DNA of 64,000 bases from the NCBI GenBank assembly GCA_009801085.1, contig VNWV01000053.1:1-64000 (forward strand). The letters run 5' to 3'. Positions 24,214 through 34,796 of this stretch are shown in pieces. The first letter of the stretch is position 1, and each line of letters begins with the position of its first letter. The notes under the pieces are model-generated. The model saw only the letters and a list, made by a program, of their open reading frames with translations, searched no databases and was not told the DNA's origin. The stretch is from Lasiodiplodia sp. COLG20. Lineage: Eukaryota > Ascomycota > Dothideomycetes > Botryosphaeriales > Botryosphaeriaceae. The position numbers and the translations under genes are program-made.

Positions 24214-26658
24214 CTACATCGGAAGCGCCCTCTTGTTCTGCTTTCCAAGACTGCGCTTGAGCTTCTTGAGCGTCTGGTTGCCAGATGCCCGGAGCTCCTT
24301 GTTCTTGTCTCTGTTGTACTCCATATATGCCATATCCTGGCCACCGCTCAGCTCGCTCAGCGTTCCAGCAGTGCGACGGACTCCCTTCTTGAACCTATTG
24401 CCGTGCTTCCTGTCGAAAAGATCTCCATCATTCTTCTCCACCTCACCCGCGACATCGTTCTGCAGCATGACGTCCGTGAGAAGTTCTCGACGCTCTTGTG
24501 GAGTGGCGTACACAAGCCCAGGGAGATTCTCAATGCCCTGGAGCCGAGTGATGACACGGAAAGAGTAGCCCTGGTCCACAAGGAATGCCTGTCGCTTCGA
24601 AGAATAGAACATTTCGGTTGTATCCTTCGAGACGAGAGAATAGAAGAAGGCGTTGAACCCTTCATCGTTCCTACGCTTGGCTCGCAAAATACGGCCTAGA
24701 CGCTGAGCCTCCTGACGTCGTGAACCGTAGTGTGAGGAAATCTGGATGAGGCACGTTGCTTCGGGCAAGTCAAGCGATGTGTCTCCAATCTTGGAGAGGA
24801 AGATGGTCTTGACATCCTCGTTGTACATGAAGTTTTGGAGAACCGTCTGCCGCTCCTGGTTGGAAGTACCGCCGTAAATGAAGGCCTTGTTGAGTCTCCT
24901 TGCGTATGCTTTCAAGGCGTACACATTGTCTGAGAAGACAATCGTCTTGTCACCTCTCTTTTCGTGGTAGTCGATGAGGAACTGCGCTGCTTGGAACTTG
25001 CGAGGGTTCATCGTGTAGAGGAGCGACTTCTTGTTCACCGTCTTGGCCTTCAAATACTCGGCGTAGAACTCTGTCGTCATTTGACACCAGACTTCCGAGC
25101 AGATGACCTTGGCAATGAAGCCGTTTTCAGACAACTCTTGCCAATTGGCCTCGTACAGCTTGGGGCCGATGAGGAAGTTCAAATCCACAATCTTGTCATC
25201 CTCACGAAGCAGAGTGGCCGTGAGACCGAGCTTCGCGTGCGAGGGTACAGCGTGCGTGACTCGACTGAACATTTCTGCAGGCACGACGTGCACCTCGTCG
25301 AGAACCATCAGACCCCATTCTCTCTGCGTGATGAAATCCATGACCTTCTGCGAGTCGTACGATCTGGTCCGGTTCATGGCAATCATGTTGTACGTGGATA
25401 TCAGGACACCCGTGTTGCCCGAGAAGAAGTCTTTCTGTTCGGCAGTGAAGACGGCAATGTCGCTGGGGTTGATGTTGGACCATTTAATGAACTCATCACG
25501 CCACTGCAATACAGACATGGTACTTGTGCAAAGCACGATGCAGCCCTTCCTCACGGTACATGCGGCCGTGATACCAACCAGGGTTTTGCCAGCACCGCAG
25601 GGCAAGACGATGATTCCACTACGAGCACGTCCGTTACCAAACATCTTGGTAAGAGCTTGTTCTTGGTACGGCCGAATCTCAACACCAGGCCGGATATCAA
25701 TTTCCAGATTGGCGTTGGCGAAGTCATTCCGGAAATCGTACTCCTCAGTCAGTGGCAACCCGATTGCTCGGCAGCGCTTCGAAACCGTCTGGACGCTGGG
25801 TCCGTCTATCTGGAAGGAATGGACCTGGTCTTCTTCCTCATCGTCGTCTTCCTCCCTGAGCACGTTCATCATCTGATCAGCGTCTTCCGGCTGTGGCTGT
25901 GCCTGGGCGGCCTGCTTGGCGCCAGCGGCCATGTTGGTACCAGGGATGACCAGGTCTCCCTTCTTGGCAGCCGTCGTCTTCATCAAGCCTTCGGTGTTGT
26001 CTATTCTGCATGGGCCGATGATGGAATCTCGCAGTAGGGTACGGAGAATGTCGGGATCAGAACTCTCGACGAAGTACTTGGTCTGTTTCAAGACCAGCCT
26101 GACCTTGCCGAACGACTTTGTGGATTGGATGATGAAATCCTTGACCTCATCGTCCAGGGGCGTCTTGGACAGCTTCTCGAGCTGGTTGATGATTTCATCC
26201 GTCGAGAGGCCGACCGAGACGGCAGCGAACAGGCTGTTGGCGGTGAGAGAGTATTCATGCATGAGGGACACACGCGATTGAGGCTCGGCGATGTTGATGA
26301 GGAAACGCTCGGCAGTCTTGAAATAAGGAGAGAAACTTTCTAGGATAATCTTGCCCTCGGGAGTGACCCAGAGCGGGCGGTCGGTATGCTCCTTCTTCAG
26401 GTCCAGGCTCGAGTAGTCGTGGCCATGAAAGTGGCTGGAGAGGGCATCCGACCTCCTGAAGCTGGGAGCCGCAACCTTCTTGGAGCGTTGGAAGCGCTCG
26501 ACCAGCATTCGCATTTCCTCCTGTTCCGCAACCTCATCTGCCGTGGGCTCCGTGTACTCGTCGTCACTACTGGCCATGCTGATGGGCGTGTTCACGCCGG
26601 ACGCCACCCTCTTCGAACTGCCGCCGGTCGGCGCGGTCGCCTTGCGCTTGGCTGCCAT
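24214..26658 (-). CDS. SSL2: TFIIH DNA translocase/helicase XPB (Ssl2/Rad25)
   Basis: One uninterrupted frame on the minus strand encodes 814 aa, close to fungal XPB length. The N-terminus is basic, then Ser/Glu-rich. The XPB N-terminal domain follows (LWVTPEGKIILESFSPYF), a damage-recognition-like region, and the SF2 core: Walker A PCGAGKTLVGITAA, the DEVH box in MVLDEVHVVPAEMF, the RED motif in TLLREDDKI, and motif VI QEAQRLGRILRAKR. XPB is the ATP-driven subunit of TFIIH that opens promoter DNA for RNA polymerase II and acts in nucleotide excision repair in the nucleus. It has no intron, unlike nearly all its neighbours. It is divergent from HID1, with 397 bp between starts. Confidence 0.97.
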   Translation of the reverse strand: MAAKRKATAPTGGSSKRVASGVNTPISMASSDDEYTEPTADEVAEQEEMRMLVERFQRSKKVAAPSFRRSDALSSHFHGHDYSSLDLKKEHTDRPLWVTPEGKIILESFSPYFKTAERFLINIAEPQSRVSLMHEYSLTANSLFAAVSVGLSTDEIINQLEKLSKTPLDDEVKDFIIQSTKSFGKVRLVLKQTKYFVESSDPDILRTLLRDSIIGPCRIDNTEGLMKTTAAKKGDLVIPGTNMAAGAKQAAQAQPQPEDADQMMNVLREEDDDEEEDQVHSFQIDGPSVQTVSKRCRAIGLPLTEEYDFRNDFANANLEIDIRPGVEIRPYQEQALTKMFGNGRARSGIIVLPCGAGKTLVGITAACTVRKGCIVLCTSTMSVLQWRDEFIKWSNINPSDIAVFTAEQKDFFSGNTGVLISTYNMIAMNRTRSYDSQKVMDFITQREWGLMVLDEVHVVPAEMFSRVTHAVPSHAKLGLTATLLREDDKIVDLNFLIGPKLYEANWQELSENGFIAKVICSEVWCQMTTEFYAEYLKAKTVNKKSLLYTMNPRKFQAAQFLIDYHEKRGDKTIVFSDNVYALKAYARRLNKAFIYGGTSNQERQTVLQNFMYNEDVKTIFLSKIGDTSLDLPEATCLIQISSHYGSRRQEAQRLGRILRAKRRNDEGFNAFFYSLVSKDTTEMFYSSKRQAFLVDQGYSFRVITRLQGIENLPGLVYATPQERRELLTDVMLQNDVAGEVEKNDGDLFDRKHGNRFKKGVRRTAGTLSELSGGQDMAYMEYNRDKNKELRASGNQTLKKLKRSLGKQNKRALPM

Positions 26659-27055
26659 GGCTCCTGCGTGTAGAAGGTCCAGCTGTGGCGGAAGCAGCGC
26701 GACGAGCTGCGGCGAGAGTCAAGTCGACGCGCAAACGGCCGGGGAGCTTGCAGGCGAGCGGGGGTCGAGTTGGCGGGCTGTGCGGAGGTGAAGTATGCGG
26801 ATGTCGAGTACAGGGCGCGGAGTGACGACGAGTGGATTGACAAAGAAAGGCGCAGACAACGGCGGCGATGATGAATGATCCATGGGTCAGCATCGGCAAA
26901 CTAGGCAAACGCGCCAAGCTTGGCGGGCTGGGCGGCGGTCGGGGCCGGGGTGCTTGGGGCAGTGACGCTGCGCTGGGGCTGCGCGCTCATCGCAATCGCA
27001 AGCTCTCTCTCGGAATGGAACAGCTTCGCCGCGACATGCCACTCTGCCGCCGATA
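26659..27055. promoter_or_regulatory. Divergent promoter region of XPB and HID1 homologues
   Basis: 397 bp separate the two start codons and must serve both genes. No TATA box is evident, as expected for constitutive genes. Confidence 0.5.
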
Positions 27056-30000
27056 ATGGGCGCCTCCGACTCCAAACTTGTCTTCAAGCAAGGCATCATC
27101 CGCCTGGCTGAACAGACCGAAATCCCAGCCGACGACACCTACTGGACGGGAGTACGCGCGCCGGTCAAATGCCATGTATGCCCGCAGAGCTGACCAAACT
27201 CACGACAGTTCTGGGAGTTGCCCGAGTCCGCCGAGGATGTCTTCACTCTCTTCTCTCCCGCCGACATTCGCCGCACCCGCGACAATGCTCTCGCCAATCT
27301 CGAGACGCTCGTGCTCGCCGTGTCCTCAAGGCTCTGCGTTCTGCGAAACCACCCGTCCTTCCCCGACCCTGAGCTAGCGCCCGAGAGAGACGCCCTGAAC
27401 TGCATCCGCGTCCTGACCCGCCTGCTGCCATACATCTACGAGGCTGACCACCTTGACGCCTGGGAGGACAAGTTCTTTTGGGGTGCGCGCCGCAAGCGCA
27501 GCAGAAAGGGCCAATTGCACCGCTCCGAGGTGCTGTTCGACGGCGCAAATGCTGAGGAGCCCCCCAAGGAGAACGCCCAGGACTTCGAGGAGGTCAAGCC
27601 GCTAGCTGAGGAGCTGATCGACACCCTCATTGACCTGCTGTTCTTTGCCGACTTTACCCTGCCCAAAGGTCAACCCGGCAAGGGAAAGGTGACGTATGCG
27701 ATATGGCAGAGCGGCGTGGGCTGCAACACTCCCGTGGGAACGAGCAAGGAGTTTGAGAACAATCGCACAGAGATCCTGCGGCTTCTGCTTACTCTGGCGA
27801 GCAAGTCCATGTACACTTCTCCCAGTACGTTTCCTCTTCGCTGCTCCACCTGGCTCCTCTAATAATTTCCAGACGTCCTTCCTGTCAAGGGCGTGAAGGC
27901 TATCACGTACATTACGACCTGTCCGGACAAGCAAATTGTCCTTTCGCTTCTCTGTTCGCTCCTCAATACGGTGAGCCTCGCCAAGACTGTAGACGAACAT
28001 AGCCCACATTAACCCTTCCCCAGACACTCAAGTACAACCCCGCCAGCTGGCGCGTGCCCTACGATCATGTCGTTTTCAAGGATCCGAGACAGATTCTTGT
28101 TACGTACTGCCTCCAATTCCTCCTGGTTCTGATACTCTACCCCATCCCGGAACCAGGAAATGGTCCGCCCCCCAAGAACTTCTTCCGCCATTTCTTGGGC
28201 AGACTCCATAGACCTCAGGACTTCCAGTTCCTTCACGATGGCCTAACCAGGATCTTGAATCAGCCTGTAAGTTCTTCAAGCGAAGAAAATCTCTACCCTT
28301 TGTAACCGAAATTTGCTCGCAACATGACAGCGCTCCACCTGCATGGGTAGTTGAAGTCAATATCTGAACGTCATTGTACAACTCCGAAGCCTACACTGAG
28401 TTCCGGATATTTACTTCAATTACCCATCAGGATGAGCCCCTATGCCCTCCGAGATTGGTTGGGAAGGGATCATCGACTAACACACATGCAGTTGCAAGCG
28501 ACCACTTCCTACCTTCCTGGCAGTCAAAAATCCCTGACATGGGCCCCTGAAATGCTGGTCCTATTTTGGGAGGCGTTGCAATGCAACAAGCGTTTCAGAA
28601 CATTCATCATCGATACGGACCGGGCTCATGACTTCGTCGTGTTGATCCTCTTCTACGCCATCGACCAGTGTAATGATCCTTCGAGACAAGGCCTCATTCG
28701 CATGTGTATCTTTATCCTCCAAACCCTGAGCACTGAACCGAACTTTGGCAAAAATCTTAACAAGAAGTTCGAGGGCCAAGAGACCCTTCCGGCAAGCATC
28801 CGCATCCCGAATTTCCACGGATCATATGCGGATTATCTCATCACGGTAGGATTATCAAGATGTGGCCATCTTTGACTTTGACTGATTTGCGAATAGTCGA
28901 TATACACGCTTCTCACTACTCGGAGAGGGAAGCTTGATGCCGTATACCCTGCTCTGCTTGCTATTGTCAACAACGTTGCAGCCTACGTGCAAAACCTGGG
29001 CCGGGCAACTTCCTCGAAGCTTATTCAGCTTTTCATCTCCATGTCATCTCCGAGTTTCCTATTAGCGAACGAGTCTAACCACAGTCTCCTACATTCCTTG
29101 CTTGAGGCTCTGAACGCCATCATTGAGCATCAATACCCTGGTAAGTGCACCGCCTGCTACTTCATTTACTACCGTACTGACAAATCGACAGCCAATCCGA
29201 ACCTGATATATGCAATCTTGAGGTCAAGGAAGCGTTTCCAAGCATTAACCGATTTTACTCTAGAAAGCGCGCAGGATGAGATTGAGCGCCAAAATCAGTT
29301 AAGAAAAGAGCGGAGAGCTAGCGACGGAGGAACGTCAACAAGAGGCAACTCTCGTCAAAACTCCATGGATAGCCTAAGGAGTCCAATCAGCAGCCGTCCT
29401 CCCACGCTTAGCAACGTGCCCGAGGAAAACAGTGCGTTTAGCATCGGTGACGATGATGATTCGGGTGACGAAGAAGACAACCGTACACCGCAGCGCCGTT
29501 CTCCAATGCAGTCTGGAAGCAATTCAAGAACTGCATCCATCAGTTCAGCTGCCGATGAATCTGTTCCATTGCAGCTGCGGGGAATGTCAGAAAAGGCAAG
29601 GGGAAAGATGCCCGTTGGAGCACCTTCCTTCTCTAGGCAGAACAGCACGAGCAGCTTGAGCAGCCTGGCCACGCCAACCGTCATGCCGAACGGCACGTTT
29701 AATCCTACGACTGAATGGGTAAGCGTCACATCGTTTTGAGAAAATGGTTGTCTCATGAGCTGACACCTCGACAGTTAGAAAGCTGGGTTCCCGAACTACC
29801 TCTGCATACAATCTTGACGCTCATCTCACAATTGGGCCCACTGGTGCCTGCCGACTCGTCAGCAGATACGGCGGCAGCACTGGAGACGATCAGAAACACC
29901 GAAGTCCGGGGGATCGACCCGTCAGCAATACGTGTCCACCTGTTCGAGTGGTCGCCACTGTCGCTCGGGTGGTACGAATCCTTACTTTGGAGCTTCATTT

Positions 30001-30260
30001 TCGCCAGCGAAATGCTCGTGTCCAAGGGCACGGCAGGCGTGTGGAACGGCACCAGCATCAAGCTCTTCCGAGTGCAGGAAGTCGGACCGCAGACTCCGTC
30101 GCTGCTCGCGCCCCGCGGTGCCGTCGACGCTGTCGGCGACAACCTCCGCCAGCGCATAGGCAGCCTCAACCTCGGCCGCACGTCGATGCAGGGCGGCGGC
30201 GGAGGAGGCGGCGGTGCGCAGAGCCCTGGCGGTGGCAACGGTCCGGTCAGGGACATCTAA
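27056..30260 (+). CDS. hid1: HID1-family Golgi trafficking protein
   Basis: Eight exons, 27056-27151, 27209-27824, 27873-27970, 28024-28266, 28492-28845, 28897-29140, 29192-29718 and 29775-30260, encode 887 aa. It starts MGASDSKLVFKQGI; Gly2 and the Ser in the next residues fit N-myristoylation, as known for HID1. Helical HID1-domain blocks run through most of the protein (DDTYWTG, FWELPESAEDVFTLF, NPASWRVPYDHV, TTSYLPGSQKSLTWAPEML). A disordered Ser/Asp-rich insert is encoded by exon 7 and the C-terminus has a Gly run. HID1 is a peripheral Golgi protein needed for sorting of secretory cargo in animals; fission yeast homologues (Hid1, Ftp105) recruit the deubiquitinase Ubp5 to the Golgi. The 225-bp intron 28267-28491 contains a hairpin element; most other introns in this gene are about 50 bp. 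Confidence 0.92.
28343..28427. repeat. Hairpin element copy B, inside a HID1 intron
   Basis: Inverted arms of 27 bp at 28343-28369 and 28401-28427 match at about 22 positions. Both ends read ATGGGTA(G/A)TTGAAGT, the same terminus as copy A. The element is 85 bp and lies within the intron 28267-28491. It is followed directly by CAG. Confidence 0.75.
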
Positions 30261-31054
30261 TAGGTACGCTTAAAGGAATGAGGCTCGCTAGGGTTCGGGA
30301 TTGGAAAGGAAACGACAAGGGCAGATGGTGTGACGAAACTTTTCCTTTTCCAGTGGGTCGGACGGATGGGATGGGATGGTGGAGGGTGGCTGACTTTGAC
30401 TGTGTTTTTTTTTTTTTTTTTTTCACTTTCTTCCTCGTGCAGATGATGCTTCTAGCCTTGGCTTCTCGTCTGATTACATGTGCATAGTAAGAAATATCAG
30501 AGACCGAGCTTATCACGCTTCACCGGGGGTGTTGCTATATTTTGCACATTGGTAGATCGCTGCTTTTACGAGTAGGCAGGTGGGTGATCGCTGCTGTTAC
30601 AAGTAGGCAGGTCGGTGATCGCCTGCCGTGCAGCCGTCTTTTCCGCCCTGCACTGCCACGCTCTGTTGCGTGGCGTCTAGGCCTTGCGCATCCCGGTCTG
30701 CTGCTGTGGCGTTGATCTTTGCTGTGGCGAAACGATGGCCGTGACGTGTGATTGGCGTGAGTTTACATGCCGTGCCCAATCAAACAACAATTTGGCATGG
30801 TCGCACGCGGGCCAGCGAATGCGCAATTGTGATGTGGATTGAGTGGAGAGATTGTCTTCGCTGTCGGCTTTTTTCCTTTTCTCTGGGGTATGGGATTCGG
30901 AGTGAAAAATGGGATAGTTTCACCTTGAAGGCGTGTCCTACCTTCTTCCTCTTTTTTTTTTCATCTCGTCCTCTTCCGTGTCTACGGAGAGGTTTCCAAC
31001 TTTTTCAAACCACATGAAAAGTCCTATTCGACAGAATCCAAGCAAGCTGAAGCC
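30261..31054. other. Intergenic region with T tract and short tandem repeat
   Basis: Between HID1 and the epoxide-hydrolase-like gene. It contains a run of 19 T at 30405-30423, a 31-bp tandem repeat at about 30548-30625, and T-rich sequence near 30950. No gene was recognised. Confidence 0.6.
30548..30625. repeat. 31-bp tandem repeat, about 2.4 copies
   Basis: The core GATCGCTGCTGTTACAAGTA recurs with period 31: GATCGC occurs at 30555, 30586 and 30617. The units differ at a few positions. It lies downstream of HID1 and is non-coding. Confidence 0.8.
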
Positions 31055-33132
31055 ATGGCTGGAATACCCTTGAGCTTAATCAACGGAGTATCTCCCCAGC
31101 CGGGAGGGATCAAAGCAGAAAACGATGACCAGGATGCTGCTGCTGTTGCTGTGGAGCCGTACAACATGCACGTATGTCTCACATCGTCCATGCACCTTAT
31201 TCTTTCATTCTGCGGACGACGATAATACGAACGTCAAGGTGGTGAGACATCTAATTGCTAACGTGGGGTGCATACGGATGACAGGTCTCGGCGAAGTACC
31301 TCGAGTTGACGAAGCGCAAGCTCGAACTCACGCGCCTGCCGCACGAGCTGGAGGAGCTGCCTGAGGACCGGAAGTGGAACTATGGCCCACCTAAGGCGGT
31401 GTTGGAGCCCTTGGTCGATTATTGGTAATATGGAGCGACAAGTTTCCTATGTTCCTTTCCTGGTCTTATGAAGGGGCTCTCGAGGTAGTTGAAGCTACTG
31501 TCGGGGCGGAGATGTGTATTCAACAATTCCACATCTCCGCCCGGACAGTAATTTCAACTACCTATGTAAGTCGAGTGCCGTTGCTCTCGAAGATAATCGC
31601 GGAGGATTATTTCTTTCGGCACCTACGTGCCCGTTAAACATCCAGGTTGCTCCCAGCCTTCGCCCTTTCTTTCTCTTTTTCCTTTCCCTAGCCATCGAAG
31701 CAGACCCCTGCCCACCTCATTCCAAGTCTCTCTCTCTCTCAGCAGAACACCAAGCTAACCGGGCTCGAAACAGGCTCTGCGACTACTCCTGGCGCGCCGA
31801 GGAATCCCACTATAACACCACCCTCCCCCAATACCGCACCGCCATCACCATCCCCTCCGGCAACAGCAGTGAGACGCTCCGCATCCACTTCGTCCACAAG
31901 CGCTACTCTAGCCGCCCCAGCGTCGACGGAGACGTCACGCCGCAGCCGCAGCCCCGCGCGCGCCGCAAAGCCGTCCGCGTCGTGCCGCTGCTCTTCTGCC
32001 ACGACGTGCAGGCATCGTCGTTCCTAGACGTCAGCAGCGTGCTCGACGCCCTGACAAGCGCGGGCGGCGGTGGCCCAGGCGGCGGTGGAGGCGGCGGCGG
32101 CGAGGACAACGACCTCGCATTCGACGTCGTGGCGCCGAGCGTGCCGGGGACAGGCTTCAGCGACGCGAGTGGCGTCGAGGGGTTCGGTGCGGGCGAGACG
32201 GCGGATGTGTTTGATGCGCTGATGAAGAGGCTGGGGTATGGGCGGTATGTTGCGTTTGGGGCTGGATGGTAAGTTCCACCACGTGCTTCGTCGTCTATCC
32301 TTTTTTTTTTTCTGCTCTTCACATCGCGGGTTTCTTCCAGAGAACATGCTGACCGGATACTAGGGGCTTCGCCGTCTGCCGTGCGCTTGCTCTCCGGCAC
32401 GGTCCCGACAGTTGCGTCGCCATTCACACCGCTAACCCCGCGTCGTTCTTCCCGCCGCCTTCGCTGCAGAAGACGCCGCTCGAGTGGATGCGGTACCAGT
32501 GGGCCAGGGTGACTGGCGCACGTGTTCCGGGTTTGAGCTTCGGGTACGCGCCTGCAGATTTCGATGGCGGTGCTCAGAAGTCGGGTATCAAATCAGGCAA
32601 GACGAAATTGACGGACGAGGAGAACGCGGTCCAAGAAGTTCTTACGAACGACGACGATTCTGGCAATGAGACGGAGGGAACAGTTTGTCTATCTTCTCGT
32701 CCTCAGACCTTGGCGTATGCGCTGTGCGATTCGCCCGTCGGGTTGCTTGCACACACGCTGGACTTGCTGAAACCATGCTTGGCGTTGGGACGTGCAGGCT
32801 ACTTGAGCACGGTTTGGACGCCTGCAATCCTGCTGAGTTGGACCATGCTGCAGTGGCTTCCCGGGCCCGAGGCGAGGTTTTGGTGGATGCAGAGGGCGAA
32901 GAGCGAGATCAAAGTAGGTGCGCTTCTATGGAGGAGGCATAGCGAGGTGCCACTGGGTATCAGCCAGTTTGGGAAGCCGCACGGTGTTCTGAGATGGGCA
33001 CAGGCATGGCAGGAGGTACGCTGGCTGAAGAAAAGGGAGGCGTCCGACGTCATCAGGCCCGAATGGGAGAGTCCAGAGGAGTTGGCCCAAGATCTTCGCG
33101 AGAGCTTTGGGAGCGTATGGAGCGAGGCATGA
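31055..33132 (+). CDS. Epoxide hydrolase-like (EHN + alpha/beta-hydrolase) protein, probably non-catalytic
   Basis: Four exons, 31055-31171, 31285-31424, 31774-32268 and 32364-33132, encode 506 aa. The N-terminal half carries the epoxide hydrolase N-terminal domain (YLELTKRKLELTRLPHELEE, DRKWNYGPPKAVLEPLVDYW, then SWRAEESHYNTTLPQYRTAI). The fold continues, but key motifs are altered. The HGWP oxyanion segment reads HDVQ. The GGDWG nucleophile elbow reads GAGWG, losing the Asp. The usual GGHFAALE segment near the C-terminus, with the catalytic His, is replaced by DVIRPEWE. Residues 210-225 are a Gly-rich insert. It is therefore probably not an epoxide hydrolase by the standard mechanism and may be a binding or scaffold protein. 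The 349-bp second intron contains hairpin copy C; the protein reads across it without loss. Confidence 0.85.
31483..31563. repeat. Hairpin element copy C, inside an intron
   Basis: Inverted arms of 34 bp at 31483-31516 and 31530-31563 match at 31 positions around a 13-bp loop. The terminus AGGTAGTTGAAGCTACTGTC is shared with copies A and D. It lies in the 349-bp intron 31425-31773 of the epoxide-hydrolase-like gene. GTAAGT, a donor-like hexamer, starts at 31566 just outside the element. Confidence 0.82.
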
Positions 33133-34796
33133 TAATGATGGTGTTTGGTCCGCGTCTCAGGACTCGATGTGCTGGTGTTTCTTTTTTTCTTCCTTGACCA
33201 ACTTTTGTCGTTTGCGTCTGCATTTCATTCATCCTTGGTAATTATTCAATTAAACCGAGCAGCCCAACGGTGACATGGGTTTGGATACTCCTATTTCTCG
33301 TATATGGGGGTGATGACGCCGCTGGGCAGCGAATCCTGCTAGGATGCCGTTGGATTTTGGTTTCGGTCCGTGAGGCATTTTAATGGGAACCCCCGTCTGT
33401 GCGCATGGGCGTGGGTGCCTCTTTGCTAAGAGAAAAGTGACGATTCTCGAATCGGGAGGTTCCGAACAGATATCAAGATGCAGAGGTCGGGAGCGGCTGC
33501 AGGCAGGTACTTTGTAGGAGGCATGCTGACCGGTGCCTGCGGCTACGTGCACAACAGTGGGCTGACGGGGAGGTGCGCATATCGGGGGATGCTCGACGGA
33601 TCGAGATTAAGGCAGGAGGCTCGAGCCTGGATTGGGCGGCAAGCAGCCGGGAGGATAGTGCGGAGAACTTGGCAGTAGGTAACCGCTACGACGAGGTGTG
33701 CAGAGTCGCCCGCGGTTGTGGTGGCCCTTTGAAGGGAAGCGTGGCAGGTACCACGGTTAGGGCGAGTGATTGGAGGGTTCTCGAAGGCAGCGTGGCTGCG
33801 GGCAAGTGAGATCGGGGCGGGCGCGTGAATCGGGCGGCTTGGGCGGAGGGCATTAGTCGCGGCTGGCTGTGACGCACTGGCGAGGGCTTGGGCCTGCGGA
33901 GCCACACCGAAAATCCACACCCTCACACGACTCCGCGTCCTGCTTCTACTCCAAAACACCTCTTTGGCCCAGCCAAAATATCCGATCACCTGCGCAACTC
34001 TACTGCGATTCTCATCCTCGAGGTAACCTGCCCGCGCCCGCCACCGCGCCCTTTGCATGTGCTTGAGCTGACGCGCGCCAGGCTTCCTTGGCCTCCCCTC
34101 CCAGCGCCGCGTCGAAGACAGTCAAATTTTGACTGACGCGGACCCATTGCGCATCTGTCGCGCCCACCCTCACCCGCACACCCGGCCCGTCGGTCACGCT
34201 GGCAGACCTACCTTCCTCTGCAAATTTCCTTCCTGCCCGGCTGTAACCAGCCACGCAGAACCCCGCCCTCGTAGAACCATTGCTTGAGTCCATGCGTCAA
34301 GAGGACCTTCTGCGTTTCCTGTCCAAGCCCGCGAAGTACGTACAGCGTCTGTCTGCTTCCGATCGCACGAGCACCGCGCGCTAAAACCTTTCACCAGGCC
34401 CAGATAACACTCTCGACCAACCCGTCTTCACCCCCAACCCTACCAGATCCCACCTGAGCAGATCTCCTCGTCTGCTGGACCCGATACTTTCCCAGGGTAT
34501 CGGTATCTGACAGTTCGAGGACTACAACCGATTGACGCCATTCCTCCGCGGAAAGCGTACTTTATTCCTCTCCGCACCCGCCCTCCCTAACGTCCTTACA
34601 AGGTCGTTCACCACATATTCATCCATTGCTGCTGGCAAAAGCCAGCCTCCTCTTTAGTCCACCTTTTCGTGGGCCTTCTCCTTCAGGCGAATCCGCACCA
34701 TTCGCCTGGGTGGCAGATTGTGCTTCACTGCCGAAAGCCACTCCTCTTTTTCGCCAGTTGTCGAGAGACTAGGCTCTGCTAGTCACCAATCCGGAG
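33133..34796. other. Gene-free region; distal promoter and leader of spe2
   Basis: About 1.66 kb. No protein-coding gene is supported. The proximal 500 bp is pyrimidine-rich and has a single ATG (34292), which opens a candidate upstream ORF. The region may also hold a leader intron, which I cannot resolve. Confidence 0.5.
34292..34384 (+). promoter_or_regulatory. Candidate upstream ORF in the spe2 leader
   Basis: A 30-codon frame starts at the only ATG in the 505 bp before the decarboxylase start and ends at TAA 34382-34384. It begins MRQEDLLRFLSKPAK. SAM decarboxylase mRNAs in animals and plants carry uORFs that repress translation when polyamines are high. Whether this frame lies in the mature leader is not shown. 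Confidence 0.35.

Noticed and set aside
24964..26037. A 357-codon antisense frame over the XPB gene
   Set aside because: Shadow frame opposite a long, highly conserved exon.
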